Assembly: GCF_022179405.1 (NCBI RefSeq)
Contig: NZ_BPQT01000002.1
Location: forward strand, 1 to 64,000
DNA from: Methylobacterium marchantiae
GTDB taxonomy: Bacteria > Pseudomonadota > Alphaproteobacteria > Rhizobiales > Beijerinckiaceae
Direction: 5' to 3'
Length of the DNA stretch: 64,000 nt
The translations under genes were made by a program, and so were the position numbers. Below, piece by piece: positions 31,058 through 42,018 of the stretch; within the stretch, counting starts at the first letter, position 1; each line of letters begins with the position of its first letter. The notes under the pieces were generated by a model. It worked only from the letters and a program-made list of their open reading frames with translations, searched no databases and was not told the origin of the DNA.

Positions 31058-32161
31058 ATGCGGGACGCTTCCGAACGCGGACATGAAGCCGAAATCCTCC
31101 GCCGTCAGCTCGCCCTCCTGGCGACGGAGACGAAACTGATCCGCCTCCGGCAGAGCTTGGCCCGGAAATACGACCCGGCCCAGCCCCGTGCGCCGGCCGG
31201 CCAGAGCGACGGCGGGCGGTGGGTGGGTCCTGGAGGCGGCGGTGGAGATGGTCTGATCGATCGCCTGCCGCGCGGGCAGGCACGTTGGGCATCGCTTCAA
31301 GGAGGGACCGCTCAAGGTTCATCGACGCCGGAAGAGACCACGACGGAAGACGGCGCGCGCATCCTATCCCTGCGCATCCACTCGGGACGCGGCGAATGGG
31401 ACGACCAGCACGCCGTCGTCACACCGGACGGCGAGAGCCGGATTTTCGAGAACTCGGGCGAAACTCAGACGATCCGCGACGGGGCTTCGGGAGAGGTCCT
31501 CTCCAGCGGTACGTTCGCGTCGCCCGAACCACAAGCCGAAGCCACCGTACAGCAGGTCTTCCTGCCGGCGGCTCCGTTCGTCGTGGCACCGGCCGTAGCG
31601 GCAACGCTGGAGGCGGCGGCACTTCTCTTCACCTATCTCGAGGCTCGCAAGCCAGGATTCGGCAAGGCGCCGGGCAGGACGGCGCTGCGCTACGATTTCG
31701 ATCCAGATCCAGATCCAGAGAAAAAACTTCCCCTCATCTGGGTTGGTCAGATCGATCAGGCGAGACTCGACCAAGCCTGTCCGCGCAATGCCGAGGTTCA
31801 GGCAGTGACAGACGAGGCGACGAAGCGGCTGACGGCACTGAACCCTCTTCTGACGAGGCAACAACTCGGCACCATGATCCATGTCGACGTCGCAAAAACG
31901 TTTACATTTAAAAACTATCCCGATGTGCGCGTAGAACTTTCGATAAGCAGTGCAGGAGAAGCCGTCAAATACGGAAAAAAAGATTCGGTACGTCTCGATC
32001 TCTATGAACTTTCGCCGAACCAGACGGTCTGCGTCTACGATTATAAGACCGGCAATGAAGGGCTGGAGCCCGCCAGGGCTCTATTACTAGCTAGAATTGC
32101 AAAAATGCACTATCCTCAGGCAAGAGGCATGGTAATAATCCAAGTGAGACCGATAAAATGA
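31058..32161 (+). CDS. Putative polymorphic toxin with PD-(D/E)xK-like nuclease C-terminus
   Basis: A 367-residue protein of modular build. The N-terminus is a charged helix, followed by the YDPAQPRAPAGQSDGGRWV motif (residues 38-56), a signature seen at the junction of many alphaproteobacterial polymorphic toxins and phage-associated proteins, then a Gly-rich linker. The centre has an Ala-rich hydrophobic stretch (about 168-193). The C-terminal ~120 residues contain SVRLDLYELSP and VCVYDYKTG, giving D314, D328 and K330, an arrangement like the PD-(D/E)xK nuclease core. No secretion signal is seen. TTG (31046) and GTG (31049) starts are alternatives. Its stop overlaps the next gene (ATGA), as in toxin-immunity pairs. 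Nuclease activity is inference. Confidence 0.65.
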   Translation: MRDASERGHEAEILRRQLALLATETKLIRLRQSLARKYDPAQPRAPAGQSDGGRWVGPGGGGGDGLIDRLPRGQARWASLQGGTAQGSSTPEETTTEDGARILSLRIHSGRGEWDDQHAVVTPDGESRIFENSGETQTIRDGASGEVLSSGTFASPEPQAEATVQQVFLPAAPFVVAPAVAATLEAAALLFTYLEARKPGFGKAPGRTALRYDFDPDPDPEKKLPLIWVGQIDQARLDQACPRNAEVQAVTDEATKRLTALNPLLTRQQLGTMIHVDVAKTFTFKNYPDVRVELSISSAGEAVKYGKKDSVRLDLYELSPNQTVCVYDYKTGNEGLEPARALLLARIAKMHYPQARGMVIIQVRPIK

Positions 32162-32865
32162 CGACCATGAAGCAGGTAAAAGGTCTTGCGCAGCCTCTTC
32201 TCGAAAGAAATCCCGATCTCGCCGCCGCCGGCAGGAATTCATTCTGGATTCTGCCTATCGGGCCCATCGGACGACTGATCCACGTCGATCGGACGAGCAA
32301 TCCCGCCTATTGCGTCGCAGGTTGGCACTTGGTCGAGTCCTTCAGGCCCGAAGTCGATTCATGGTCCTCACTCGGGCGCTGCAACCAACGTATCGCACGT
32401 TCCAAGGGTTTCGAGGGAGGCCAGGGCTGGTTCTGGTCCGATCCGACGATTTACGACGATTTCGTCACCCGCATCGAAGCGGATGCCCTGGCGATCCTTC
32501 GTCCGCTGGACACGACGCGAAAGTGTCTCGAATTCGCCCGCACCCGCCCCGCCACGATTGGACATCTCGGTCCGCAATGGCACCTCATCACCTGCATCGT
32601 GCTCGGCGAACTCGATGAAGCTCGGGAGATCTGGGCCGGCATAGGCCGCTATTACCGCAAAGGCACGATGACGGAGGATCCGTCCTGGCAGATCATGTAC
32701 GATCGATACTGCCTCGTCGGCGATCCGCTCATGGCCGATGATCGGGCCGCCCTCGCCGGGCTGCTGCATCGCTGGGAAGCGGAGAACATCGTCGGAAGTC
32801 CTCTCGAACCTTATTGGAGATCGGAACTGTTTCCTCTGGAGGAGGATGCAGGGCGCGCCCCGTAG
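32158..32865 (+). CDS. Putative immunity protein of the adjacent toxin
   Basis: A 235-residue soluble acidic protein with several tryptophans (SFWILPIGPIGRLIHVD, GWHLVESFRPEVDSWSSLG) and no membrane segment. The C-terminal half is helical (LGELDEAREIWAGIGRYYRK). It starts four bases inside the toxin gene's end and has no independent promoter gap, which is the organisation expected of an immunity gene. Family not recognised; the assignment rests on position. Confidence 0.5.
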   Translation: MTTMKQVKGLAQPLLERNPDLAAAGRNSFWILPIGPIGRLIHVDRTSNPAYCVAGWHLVESFRPEVDSWSSLGRCNQRIARSKGFEGGQGWFWSDPTIYDDFVTRIEADALAILRPLDTTRKCLEFARTRPATIGHLGPQWHLITCIVLGELDEAREIWAGIGRYYRKGTMTEDPSWQIMYDRYCLVGDPLMADDRAALAGLLHRWEAENIVGSPLEPYWRSELFPLEEDAGRAP

Positions 32866-33134
32866 CGGATGTCGATTACGCCGAAAGCCCCTTCCGCGCG
32901 ATTGCAGGATGACACCGAGGCGTGCCGATCCTCCCCGATGCCCTGGTCCGACAAGCCTAGCCGAGTAATTCTGGTGACACCGCGAAGCGATGCTACACCA
33001 ATGAATATGGTCGAAACTTATCGTAACTTCGATGTGCCTATAGTGAGCGAAGACCCGATGCCGGTGCCGTTCGCGAATCCGGACAGAGATGTGCAGCAGC
33101 CACACTGCCAGCCCCGATCCAGGACGACCGACGG

Positions 33135-34283
33135 ATGACGACGACCATCGAGGGTGTGCGGGACGGGGCGGTCATCACCACCTGCGGGTCGTTCTTTCGC
33201 GGTCCGGCGCCGCAATGGTACCCGACCGACGAATCGCTGCAGACGCCCGACGTCGTCGGGGACTATCTCGCGAGGGGCTGGATGCCGAAGGCGGCGTTCG
33301 TCACCAAGGAGACGCCGATCGTCGCCTTCGGCTCCTGCTTCGCCTCGAATGTCAGCAACTACCTCGCCAAGCGCGGCTATTCCGTCATCTCGCACGGCGA
33401 TTCCTCGGGCGATGGCACTGCCTACGTCACGAAGATGGGCGACGGCATGGTCCATACCCATGCCATCCTCCAGCAGTTCCGCTGGGCCTGGAAGAACGAA
33501 CAGCCCAAGGTCGCCCTCTGGCACGGCTACAAGGCGGAGCGCTTCGGCTACGACGAGGAGGCGCGCCTCGCGACGAAGGCCCTGTTCGACCGGGCGGACC
33601 TGTTCATCATCACCCTCGGCCTCAGCGAGGTCTGGTACGACGAGGTGACGGGAGAGGTCTTCTGGCGCGCGCCGCCGCGCGAGGTGTTCGACGCGTCACG
33701 CCACAAGTTCCGGCTCTCGCGCTCGGACGAGACCAAGCGCAACCTCGCCGAGATCTGGGCGCTCGTCCGGGCGTTTCGGCCGGACGCCAAGGTCGTCCTG
33801 ACGATCTCGCCGATCCCGCTCGCCGCGACCTTCCGGGACGTCGGCTGCATCTCGGCCAATGCCGTCTCGAAGGCAATCCTGCGCGGTGCCGTGGACGAGT
33901 TCTACGAGGAGACGGAGGGCAAGGGCAGCAATCTGTTCTACTTCCCGAGCTACGACATGGTGATGTACGGATTCGACAACCAGTGGACCGCCGATCGTCG
34001 GCATGTCTACAGCCATGTGCTCGACTTCAACATGAAGGTCTTCGAGCATTATTACTGCGTGCCGGGCCTGTCGAAGGCACGGCTCGACGCGTCCTACCGC
34101 AGGGCGCGGTTGCTCGACCGGTCGATCGGCCGCGACGGTCACGCCGCCGTGGCGAAGATGAGCCCGGAGCTCCAGGCCGCGCAACTGGCCGAGCGGCGGC
34201 GCGCGGTCGCCCGCCGCAAGCGGTCGCCGAAATACCTCGCGGCCCTGCTGGTGAACAGGATCAGGCGCCGCTTCAAGTTCTGA
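33135..34283 (+). CDS. GSCFA domain-containing protein
   Basis: A 382-residue protein of the GSCFA family, related to GDSL/SGNH hydrolases. The signature is AFGSCFASNVSNYLAKRG, followed by the LGLSEVWYDE block, TISPIPLAATF and a late SYDMVMYGFDNQW with RRHVYSHVLDFNMKVF. Members are thought to act on acylated or polysaccharide substrates, but no function is proven. No signal peptide is present and the C-terminus is strongly basic (RRRAVARRKRSPKYL). The gene is isolated; the upstream 269 bases hold nothing convincing. Confidence 0.9.
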   Translation: MTTTIEGVRDGAVITTCGSFFRGPAPQWYPTDESLQTPDVVGDYLARGWMPKAAFVTKETPIVAFGSCFASNVSNYLAKRGYSVISHGDSSGDGTAYVTKMGDGMVHTHAILQQFRWAWKNEQPKVALWHGYKAERFGYDEEARLATKALFDRADLFIITLGLSEVWYDEVTGEVFWRAPPREVFDASRHKFRLSRSDETKRNLAEIWALVRAFRPDAKVVLTISPIPLAATFRDVGCISANAVSKAILRGAVDEFYEETEGKGSNLFYFPSYDMVMYGFDNQWTADRRHVYSHVLDFNMKVFEHYYCVPGLSKARLDASYRRARLLDRSIGRDGHAAVAKMSPELQAAQLAERRRAVARRKRSPKYLAALLVNRIRRRFKF

Positions 34284-34346
34284 ACCGTTACTCAGTGTCA
34301 GCCCGTGAAGCGGCCACGGTTTCCGGGGAGAAACAAACCCCACATC

Positions 34347-34586
34347 ATGGCGCAACAATCGGATGCGAACCGTGGGCCCGTTCTCGGCCCAAGGATCGCT
34401 GCCATGATCGACGCAATGCAGGCCTCGAACCTCGCGCAGACCCGTTCGCGCAGGCTCCTGGCACTCGGCGAGACCGTGTTCCTCGCGACCCTGGCGGGAT
34501 GTCTGACGGTCCTGGCGATCGGCCTCGCGGCGGATCTGGCCGAGCCCTTGTCTCGGCCCGCCTTCCCGCGACTCGCGTCGCGCTGA
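34347..34586 (+). CDS. Small single-helix membrane protein
   Basis: A 79-residue open frame with a charged N-terminal half (GPRIAAMIDAMQASNLAQTR), a basic RSRRLL stretch and one hydrophobic helix (about residues 37-58, ALGETVFLATLAGCLTVLAI). A GTG 14 codons upstream (34305) is an alternative start. Family not recognised; the hydrophobic helix and codon use make it plausible but not certain. Confidence 0.5.
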   Translation: MAQQSDANRGPVLGPRIAAMIDAMQASNLAQTRSRRLLALGETVFLATLAGCLTVLAIGLAADLAEPLSRPAFPRLASR

Positions 34587-34624
34587 ATACTTCCGGGTCG
34601 CCGAGCTTCGGGCTGCAAAACCGC

Positions 34625-34654
34625 TTGAAATATCCGCGCGACGAAGCTAACGAT
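34625..34654 (+). promoter_or_regulatory. Candidate sigma-70-type promoter of the rimP-nusA-infB operon
   Basis: TTGAAA at 34625-34630 and TAACGAT at 34648-34654 are separated by 17 bases. The predicted transcript would start about 34660 and pass through the hairpin at 34696-34726 before rimP. Read by eye only. Confidence 0.45.
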
Positions 34655-34682
34655 ACCTCATCAGTTCTGGTTGCAGTCATGA

Positions 34683-35627
<945 letters not shown>

Positions 35628-35702
35628 ATTTCGCGTTCCGGCCGCACGCGATCGCGACCGGAGCCAGCACCCTCGCCAGACGAACAAGAAGGACGAAATC
35701 CG

Positions 35703-37304
35703 ATGGCCGTCGTCAGCGCCAACAGGCTCGAACTCCTCCAGATCGCCGATGCGGTCGCCCGTGAGAAGGTGATCGACCGTTCCATCGTCATCGACGCCAT
35801 GGAAGAGGCCATCGCCAAGGCCGCCCGCTCCCGCTACGGCGCCGAGACGGACGTCCATGCCGAGATCGACCCCAAGACCGGCGCGCTCCGCCTGTCCCGC
35901 CACCTCGTGGTGGTGGACGAGGTCGAGAACGACGCCCGCGAGGTCACCCTCGATCAGGCGCGCCGCTACAATCCGGGCGCGCTCGTCGGCGACGTGATCT
36001 CCGACACCCTGCCGCCCTTCGATTTCGGCCGCGTCGCCGCCCAGTCGGCCAAGCAGGTCATCGTCCAGAAGGTGCGCGACGCCGAGCGCGACCGTCAGTT
36101 CGACGAGTACAAGGACCGCATCGGCGAGATCGTCAACGGCCTCGTCAAGCGCGTGGAATACGGCAACGTCATCGTCGATCTCGGCCGTGGCGAGGGCATC
36201 GTGCGCCGCGACGAGATGATCCCGCGCGAGACCTTCCGCCCCGGCGACCGCATCCGCTCCTACCTGTTCGACGTGCGCCGGGAAGTGCGCGGCCCGCAGA
36301 TCTTCCTCTCGCGCTCGCATCCGCAATTCATGGCCAAGCTCTTCGGCCAGGAAGTGCCGGAGATCTACGACGGCATCGTCGAGGTGAAGGCCGTGGCCCG
36401 CGATCCGGGCTCGCGCGCCAAGATCGCCGTGATCTCGCGTGACGGCTCGATCGATCCCGTCGGCGCCTGCGTCGGCATGCGCGGCTCCCGCGTCCAGGCG
36501 GTGGTCGGCGAGCTGCAGGGCGAGAAGGTCGACATCATCCCGTGGTCGGAAGACCAGGCGACCTTCATCGTCAACGCGCTCCAGCCCGCCGAGGTGGTGA
36601 AGGTGGTGCTCGACGAGGAGGCCGACCGCATCGAGGTCGTCGTCCCCGACGATCAGCTCTCGCTGGCCATCGGCCGCCGCGGACAGAACGTGCGCCTCGC
36701 CTCGCAGCTCACCGGCTGGGACATCGACATCCTCACCGAGGCCGAGGAATCCGAGCGGCGCCAGAAGGAATTCGCCGAGCGCACCGCGGTCTTCATGGAA
36801 GCCCTCGACGTCGACGAGACCGTGGGCCAGCTCCTCGCGGCGGAAGGTTTCCGCAACGTCGAGGAGATCGCCTATGTCGAGCCCGGCGAACTCGCCAACA
36901 TCCAGGGCCTCGACGAGGAGAGCGGCACCGAGATCCAGGCACGCGCCCAGGACCACCTCGCCCGCGTCGAATCGGAATTCGATGCCAAGCGCCAGGAGCT
37001 CGGCGTCGGCGACGACCTGCGCGAGATCGACGGCGTGACCACGCCGATGCTGGTGGCCTTCGGCGAGAACGACGTGAAGTCGATCGAGGACCTCGCCGGC
37101 TGCGCCACCGACGATCTCGTCGGCTATACCGAGGGTCGCGGCCCCGAGGCGACGAAGCATGCCGGCTACCTCGACGGGTTCGAGATCTCCCGCGCCGAGG
37201 CAGAGGCCATGATCATGGCGGCGCGCGTCAAGGCCGGCTGGATCGAGGCACCGGCCGAGGCCGACCCGGCGGAGCCGGCCGACGGCGAGACCGAAGCGGT
37301 CTGA
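35703..37304 (+). CDS. nusA: Transcription termination/antitermination factor NusA
   Basis: RNA-polymerase-binding elongation factor (533 residues) with the N-terminal polymerase-binding domain, an S1 domain (EIVNGLVKRVEYGNVIVDLG), two KH domains (DPVGACVGMRGSRVQAVVGE and LSLAIGRRGQNVRLASQLTG) and two C-terminal acidic repeats (about 365-500, ending in a helix-hairpin-helix-like region). A ribosome-binding site AAGAAGGA lies about ten bases upstream. Second gene of the operon, 75 bases after rimP. Confidence 0.97.
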   Translation: MAVVSANRLELLQIADAVAREKVIDRSIVIDAMEEAIAKAARSRYGAETDVHAEIDPKTGALRLSRHLVVVDEVENDAREVTLDQARRYNPGALVGDVISDTLPPFDFGRVAAQSAKQVIVQKVRDAERDRQFDEYKDRIGEIVNGLVKRVEYGNVIVDLGRGEGIVRRDEMIPRETFRPGDRIRSYLFDVRREVRGPQIFLSRSHPQFMAKLFGQEVPEIYDGIVEVKAVARDPGSRAKIAVISRDGSIDPVGACVGMRGSRVQAVVGELQGEKVDIIPWSEDQATFIVNALQPAEVVKVVLDEEADRIEVVVPDDQLSLAIGRRGQNVRLASQLTGWDIDILTEAEESERRQKEFAERTAVFMEALDVDETVGQLLAAEGFRNVEEIAYVEPGELANIQGLDEESGTEIQARAQDHLARVESEFDAKRQELGVGDDLREIDGVTTPMLVAFGENDVKSIEDLAGCATDDLVGYTEGRGPEATKHAGYLDGFEISRAEAEAMIMAARVKAGWIEAPAEADPAEPADGETEAV

Positions 37305-37333
37305 GCAGCCCGGTCTCTCTCTACGCTCCGGTC

Positions 37334-37449
37334 CCATCCCGAGGCGGGCTCGCCTCGGTGAGTCTCCCAGGGAAGGCTCCGGGGGACCTCAGGGCCGACT
37401 GAAGGGCTCTTTCGAGGCCTTCGCTCCGTCCCGGCCCCTCGGGAGGAGG
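37334..37449. repeat. Diverged copy of the large intergenic palindrome
   Basis: The right half (ACTGAAGGGCTCTTTCGAGG, then CCTTCGCTCCG...CCTCGGGAGGAGG) closely parallels the element at 58384-58500, while the left half has drifted. It lies between nusA and the YlxR-type gene, inside the operon. Confidence 0.55.
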
Positions 37450-37526
37450 TTGCCCATGCGAGGCAAAGTGATCGGATCGCGAATTGTCGCGGTCCATTCG
37501 ACGATCAACAGGGATCCGACCGCCGC

Positions 37527-38345
37527 ATGACGGGCGAATACGCAAACGCAACGGGTGACGACCCCGAGCCGGAGCCGAGCACGCTGCTCGATCCCGGCCT
37601 CGGGCGCGGTCGCCGCAATGCGATGCGCACATGCCTCGTCAGCCGAATTCCGCAGAATCCCGACGGGATGATTCGCTTCGTCCTGTCGCCGGACGGCGAG
37701 GTGGTGACGGACCTGAAGGCGAAACTGCCGGGACGCGGTGCCTGGCTCACCGCCGATCGGGTCACGATCGAGACGGCCTTGAAGAAGCGGCTGTTCCAGC
37801 GGGCCTTCAAGACCAAGGACGCAGCGGCACCGACCGACCTCGCCGACCGCGTCGCAGCGACCTTGCGCGACGATCTCCGCCAGTCCCTGTCGCTCGCCAA
37901 CAAGGCGGGATGCCTGGTGGCGGGCTTCGCCAAGGTGGAATCGGCGATCGGTGAGAAGACCGGCGTCGCCGCCGTGATCCAGGCCTCCGACGGCAGCGCG
38001 GATGGCAGGCGGAAGATCGCCGCGGCATTGCACCGGAGGCATGGCGATGCCATATCCCGTGTCCCGATCATCGATGATTTGTCCAATGAAGAATTGGACA
38101 TGGCCTTGGGTCGGGATCATGTGATACATGCGGCGCTCGTCGCAGGAGTCGGGAGTACCGGCTGCCTTGCGCGCTGGCGTCGGCTACGCTCTTTCGAGGG
38201 CAAGGCTACGACGGCCGGGGAGGCCGGTTCTGCCCGCACAGGGCGAATCGCTTCGACTCTGCAGGACGACGACGAGACGGATTTACCCGGCGCACAGCAG
38301 TTTGCCGGTTCACGGGACGATGGAAACCCTCAGGGTTTGGACTGA
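37527..38345 (+). CDS. RNA-binding protein with YlxR (DUF448) and L7Ae-like domains
   Basis: A 272-residue fusion typical of alphaproteobacteria. Residues about 28-100 are the YlxR domain (RTCLVSRIPQNPDGMIRFVL, KLPGRGAWLTADR), and about 110-185 resemble an L7Ae/ribosomal fold (LRQSLSLANKAGCLVAGFAK, GVAAVIQASDGSADG). The remainder is low-complexity. It is encoded between nusA and infB and directly abuts infB (stop TGA immediately followed by ATG), consistent with a role in translation or ribosome function. Confidence 0.9.
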   Translation: MTGEYANATGDDPEPEPSTLLDPGLGRGRRNAMRTCLVSRIPQNPDGMIRFVLSPDGEVVTDLKAKLPGRGAWLTADRVTIETALKKRLFQRAFKTKDAAAPTDLADRVAATLRDDLRQSLSLANKAGCLVAGFAKVESAIGEKTGVAAVIQASDGSADGRRKIAAALHRRHGDAISRVPIIDDLSNEELDMALGRDHVIHAALVAGVGSTGCLARWRRLRSFEGKATTAGEAGSARTGRIASTLQDDDETDLPGAQQFAGSRDDGNPQGLD

Positions 38346-41264
38346 ATGAGCGATACGAACAATCCGGGCGACAAGACGCAGGCACGACCCCCCTCGAAGC
38401 CGCTGTCCTTGAAGCGCCCGATCGAGCAGGGAACGGTGCGTCAGAGCTTCTCCCATGGCCGCTCCAAGCAGGTCGTGGTCGAGACTGTGAAGCGGCGCGT
38501 CATCGGGGCGGCACCGGCCGCACCCGTGCGCGAGACGCAGCCGGTCGCACCGGCATCGCGTGTGGCGCCTCCCGCCCCCGCGGCTCCGCGCCCCGCCCAG
38601 CGGGCCGCGTCCGGCGTCGTGCTGCGGACATTGAGCGAGCAGGAGCGCGACGCCCGCGCCGCTGCCCTCGCCGATGCCCAGCGTCGCGAGCAGGAAGCCC
38701 GCCGCAAGGTCGAGGAAGAGGCCGCCGCCGAGCGTGCCCGCGTGGCCGAGGAAGCTCGCCAGCGCGAGGCCGAGGAGCGTCGCCGCCAGGAAGAGGAGCG
38801 TCTTCGCGCCGAGGAGCAGGCTCGCCTGCGCGCCGAGGAGGAAGCCGCACGCGCCGCCGCTGCGGCTGCCGCCAAGGAAGCCGCGGAATCGGCTGCCGAG
38901 GCTCCTGCCTCCGCCGCTCCGGCCCCGGCCAAGCCCGTCTCGAAGACCGTGCCGATGGCACCGGTTTCCGCGCCGATCTCGTCCGCTCCGAAGCCGGCTC
39001 CGGCCGCTGCTCCGGCGGCGCCCGCTCCGCAGGCCGCAGCGCCCGCGCGTCCGGCGGCTCCTGCCGTGCGCCAGCCGCTCACCGCCCGTCCGACCCCGGC
39101 GGAGCCGCGCAAGACCATCACGGCGGATGTGCGCAAGCCGCGCGACCTGAACTTCATGGCTCGCCCGGCTCCCGCGCCTGAGCCGGAAGCCGCGCCGACG
39201 GCGGCCACCGCCGCGCGTCCGGCCGGCGCCACACCGGCTGCCCGTGCACCGGGCCGGCCGCAGGCCGCCGAGGAGGAGAGCGAGCAGAAGCGCGTGATCC
39301 GCCGTCCGGGCATGCCGCTCAAGATCATCACGCCGCCCAAGACACCCAAGCAGCCGGGCGGCGACCGCAATCGCGGCCGTCTCACCATCGCCACCGCCAC
39401 GTCGGGCGAGGACGAGCGTACGCGTTCCGTCGCCTCGTTCCGCCGTCGCCAGCAGCGCATGAGCGGCAACCGGCAGGTGGAGCAGAAGGAGAAGCTCTCC
39501 CGCGAGGTGACGATCCCGGAGACGATCACCATCCAGGAACTCGCCAACCGCATGTCGGAGCGGGCCGTGGATGTGATCCGCCTGCTGATGAAGCAGGGCG
39601 AGATCCACAAGATCACCGACGTGATCGATTCGGACTCGGCCCAGCTCATCGCCGAGGAACTCGGCCACACCGTGCGCCGCGTCGCCGAATCCGACGTCGA
39701 GGAAGGCCTGTTCAACGACGAGCCCGATCTCGAGGAGGATCTCGACCCGCGTCCGCCCGTCGTGACCATCATGGGCCATGTCGATCACGGCAAGACCTCG
39801 CTCCTCGACGCCATCCGCAAGACGGCGGTGGTCTCCGGCGAGGCCGGCGGCATCACCCAGCATATCGGCGCCTATCAGGTCGCGTCGCCCTCCGGCGACA
39901 TGGTCACCTTCATCGACACCCCCGGCCACGCGGCCTTCACCTCCATGCGCGCCCGCGGCGCCAAGGTGACGGACATCGTCGTGCTCGTGGTGGCCGCCGA
40001 TGACGGCGTCATGCCCCAGACGGTGGAGGCGATCAGCCACGCCAAGGCGGCCGGCGTGCCGCTGATCGTGGCGATCAACAAGATCGACAAGCCCGAGGCG
40101 AACCCGCAGCGGGTCCGGACCGAGCTGCTGCAGCACGACATCCAGGTCGAGTCCATGGGCGGCGAGACCCTGGAATTCGAGGTGTCGGCCAAGACCGGCG
40201 ACGGTCTGCCGGACCTCCTCGAAGGTCTGCAGCTCCAGGCCGAGATCCTGAACCTGCGCGCCAACGAGGCGCGTGACGGCGAAGGCACGGTCATCGAGGC
40301 CAAGCTCGATCGCGGTCGCGGTCCGGTGGCGACGGTGCTCGTCCAGCGCGGCACGCTCTTCACCGGCGACATCGTTGTCGCCGGCGCCGAATGGGGCCGC
40401 GTCCGCGCCCTCATCGACGACAAGGGCGAAAACATCCCCTATGCCGGCCCGTCGGTGCCGGTGGAGGTGCTCGGCTTCAACGGAACTCCTGATGCGGGCG
40501 ACCGCGTCGCGGTGGTGCCGAACGAAGCCCGTGCCCGCGAAGTCACCGAGTACCGTGCGCGCCAGAAGCGCGAGCGGATCGCCGCCCGCACCGGTGGCGC
40601 CAACCGTTCGCTCGTCGACATGATGCGCGACCTCAAGGAAGGCCTGGGCCGCAAGGAACTCGCCATCGTCGTCAAGGGCGACGTGCAGGGCTCGGTGGAA
40701 GCCATCACCGGCGCGCTGGACAAGCTCGGCAACGACGAAGTGTCGGCGCGCATCCTGCTCTCGGGCGTCGGCGGTATCACCGAATCGGACGTCACTCTGG
40801 CCGAGGCTTCCAAGGCTGTGGTCATCGGCTTCAACGTGCGTGCCCACAAGGAAGCGCGCGAATCGGCTGAGAACAAGGGCGTCGAGATCCGCTACTACAA
40901 CATCATCTACGACCTCGTGGACGACATCAAAGCGACCCTCTCGGGCATGCTCCCGCCGACCCTGCGCGAAGAGCGTCTGGGCGAGGCGCAGATCCTGCAG
41001 ATCTTCGACGTGTCGAAGGTCGGCAAGATCGCCGGTTGCCGCGTCACCGACGGTGTCGTGCAGCGCGGCGCCCATGTCCGCCTGATCCGCGACAGCGTCG
41101 TGATCCACGAGGGCAAGCTCTCGCAGCTGAAGCGCCTCAAGGACGACGCCAAGGAAGTCGGCTCGGGCTACGAGTGCGGTATGTCCTTCGAGAACTTCCA
41201 GGACATGCGCGCCGGCGACACCATCGAATGCTACCGGGTCGAGGAGATCCGCCGCACGCTCTAG
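38346..41264 (+). CDS. infB: Translation initiation factor IF-2
   Basis: GTPase that recruits initiator tRNA to the 30S subunit. At 972 residues it has a long N-terminal part: an IF2-associated segment ([20 protein letters not shown]), a charged coiled coil rich in Arg/Glu (about 95-180) and Ala/Pro-rich repeats. The IF2_N domain ([20 protein letters not shown]) precedes the G domain, with G1 in [17 protein letters not shown] near residue 476, DTPGHAAF (G3) and [10 protein letters not shown] (G4). Domains II-IV are complete. Confidence 0.98.
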   Translation: MSDTNNPGDKTQARPPSKPLSLKRPIEQGTVRQSFSHGRSKQVVVETVKRRVIGAAPAAPVRETQPVAPASRVAPPAPAAPRPAQRAASGVVLRTLSEQERDARAAALADAQRREQEARRKVEEEAAAERARVAEEARQREAEERRRQEEERLRAEEQARLRAEEEAARAAAAAAAKEAAESAAEAPASAAPAPAKPVSKTVPMAPVSAPISSAPKPAPAAAPAAPAPQAAAPARPAAPAVRQPLTARPTPAEPRKTITADVRKPRDLNFMARPAPAPEPEAAPTAATAARPAGATPAARAPGRPQAAEEESEQKRVIRRPGMPLKIITPPKTPKQPGGDRNRGRLTIATATSGEDERTRSVASFRRRQQRMSGNRQVEQKEKLSREVTIPETITIQELANRMSERAVDVIRLLMKQGEIHKITDVIDSDSAQLIAEELGHTVRRVAESDVEEGLFNDEPDLEEDLDPRPPVVTIMGHVDHGKTSLLDAIRKTAVVSGEAGGITQHIGAYQVASPSGDMVTFIDTPGHAAFTSMRARGAKVTDIVVLVVAADDGVMPQTVEAISHAKAAGVPLIVAINKIDKPEANPQRVRTELLQHDIQVESMGGETLEFEVSAKTGDGLPDLLEGLQLQAEILNLRANEARDGEGTVIEAKLDRGRGPVATVLVQRGTLFTGDIVVAGAEWGRVRALIDDKGENIPYAGPSVPVEVLGFNGTPDAGDRVAVVPNEARAREVTEYRARQKRERIAARTGGANRSLVDMMRDLKEGLGRKELAIVVKGDVQGSVEAITGALDKLGNDEVSARILLSGVGGITESDVTLAEASKAVVIGFNVRAHKEARESAENKGVEIRYYNIIYDLVDDIKATLSGMLPPTLREERLGEAQILQIFDVSKVGKIAGCRVTDGVVQRGAHVRLIRDSVVIHEGKLSQLKRLKDDAKEVGSGYECGMSFENFQDMRAGDTIECYRVEEIRRTL

Positions 41265-41287
41265 CAGCGACGCGGCCCGACGAACCC

Positions 41288-41325
41288 GGCGGCTGCAGCG
41301 CACGCTGCAGCCGCCGTTTTGTTTT
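41288..41325 (+). terminator. Intrinsic terminator after infB
   Basis: A 13-base perfect stem GGCGGCTGCAGCG-CA-CGCTGCAGCCGCC is followed by GTTTTGTTTT. It starts 24 bases after infB and precedes rbfA, so it would separate or partially attenuate the rbfA-truB part of the operon. Confidence 0.88.
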
Positions 41326-41407
41326 GAAGACGGCCGGCACGTCGGTGCGCCCCCTCAGGATGGGTGCGCCCCCTTCCAGGCGATCCCGGAGCCGAGACCG
41401 AGCGACC

Positions 41408-41833
41408 ATGGCCCAGAAACCCAATCCCAACGGCCCGACGCAGCGCCAGCAGCGCGTGGCCGAACTCATCCGCCACGCCATCGCGGAGGTGCTTCAGCGC
41501 GGCGACATCCAGGATCCCGTCCTCGGCTCGCACGTCATCACCGTGCCGGAAGTGCGGATGTCGCCCGATCTCAAGATCGCCACGGCCTACATCATGCCCC
41601 TCGGCGGCCTCGACGAGACGCCGGTCATCGCGGCCCTGGAGCGCAACAAGAAAGCGCTGCGCCAGGAAGTGGCCCGCCGCGTGAACCTGAAATTCGCCCC
41701 CGATCTCCGCTTCCGCCGGGACGAGACCTTCGACGAGGCGGATCGGATCGATGCGCTTCTCAGGACCGAGAAGGTCCGGCGCGATCTCGAATCCCAGCCG
41801 GAGGACGCGGATGACCGGGACGGCGACGCCTAG
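41408..41833 (+). CDS. rbfA: 30S ribosome-binding factor RbfA
   Basis: A 141-residue KH-type fold protein needed for late 16S rRNA maturation. Motifs are [20 protein letters not shown], the [19 protein letters not shown] strand and the C-terminal [20 protein letters not shown]. The start at 41408 is the ATG preceding [17 protein letters not shown]; the open frame upstream is unrelated. It lies between infB and truB as in other proteobacteria. Confidence 0.95.
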   Translation: MAQKPNPNGPTQRQQRVAELIRHAIAEVLQRGDIQDPVLGSHVITVPEVRMSPDLKIATAYIMPLGGLDETPVIAALERNKKALRQEVARRVNLKFAPDLRFRRDETFDEADRIDALLRTEKVRRDLESQPEDADDRDGDA

Positions 41834-42018
41834 GCCCGCTCGTCGCCGGGACATTCGTCGCCAAGTCCGTTTTTCGCCAAGTCCGTTTTTCGCCAAGACC
41901 TTTTTCGGACCCGACCGGCCCGATCCCTGTGTTACCCCCTCACGAACAGACCACGGCGTTCATCGGGATTCTCCGGCCGCAGGGCCGCAGCGTCGATCGC
42001 GCCGCCAATGAGGACACC

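Noticed and set aside
32869-33138. An 89-codon frame between the immunity gene and the GSCFA gene
   Set aside because: No ribosome-binding site, low-complexity unfamiliar product, and overlap with the GSCFA start; not supported as a gene.
38310-41303. A 997-codon open frame on the strand opposite infB
   Set aside because: It mirrors the highly biased codon use of infB, has no family motif, and is antisense to a certain gene. The same holds for long antisense frames opposite rimP-nusA (34677-37337) and copA (47851-50220).
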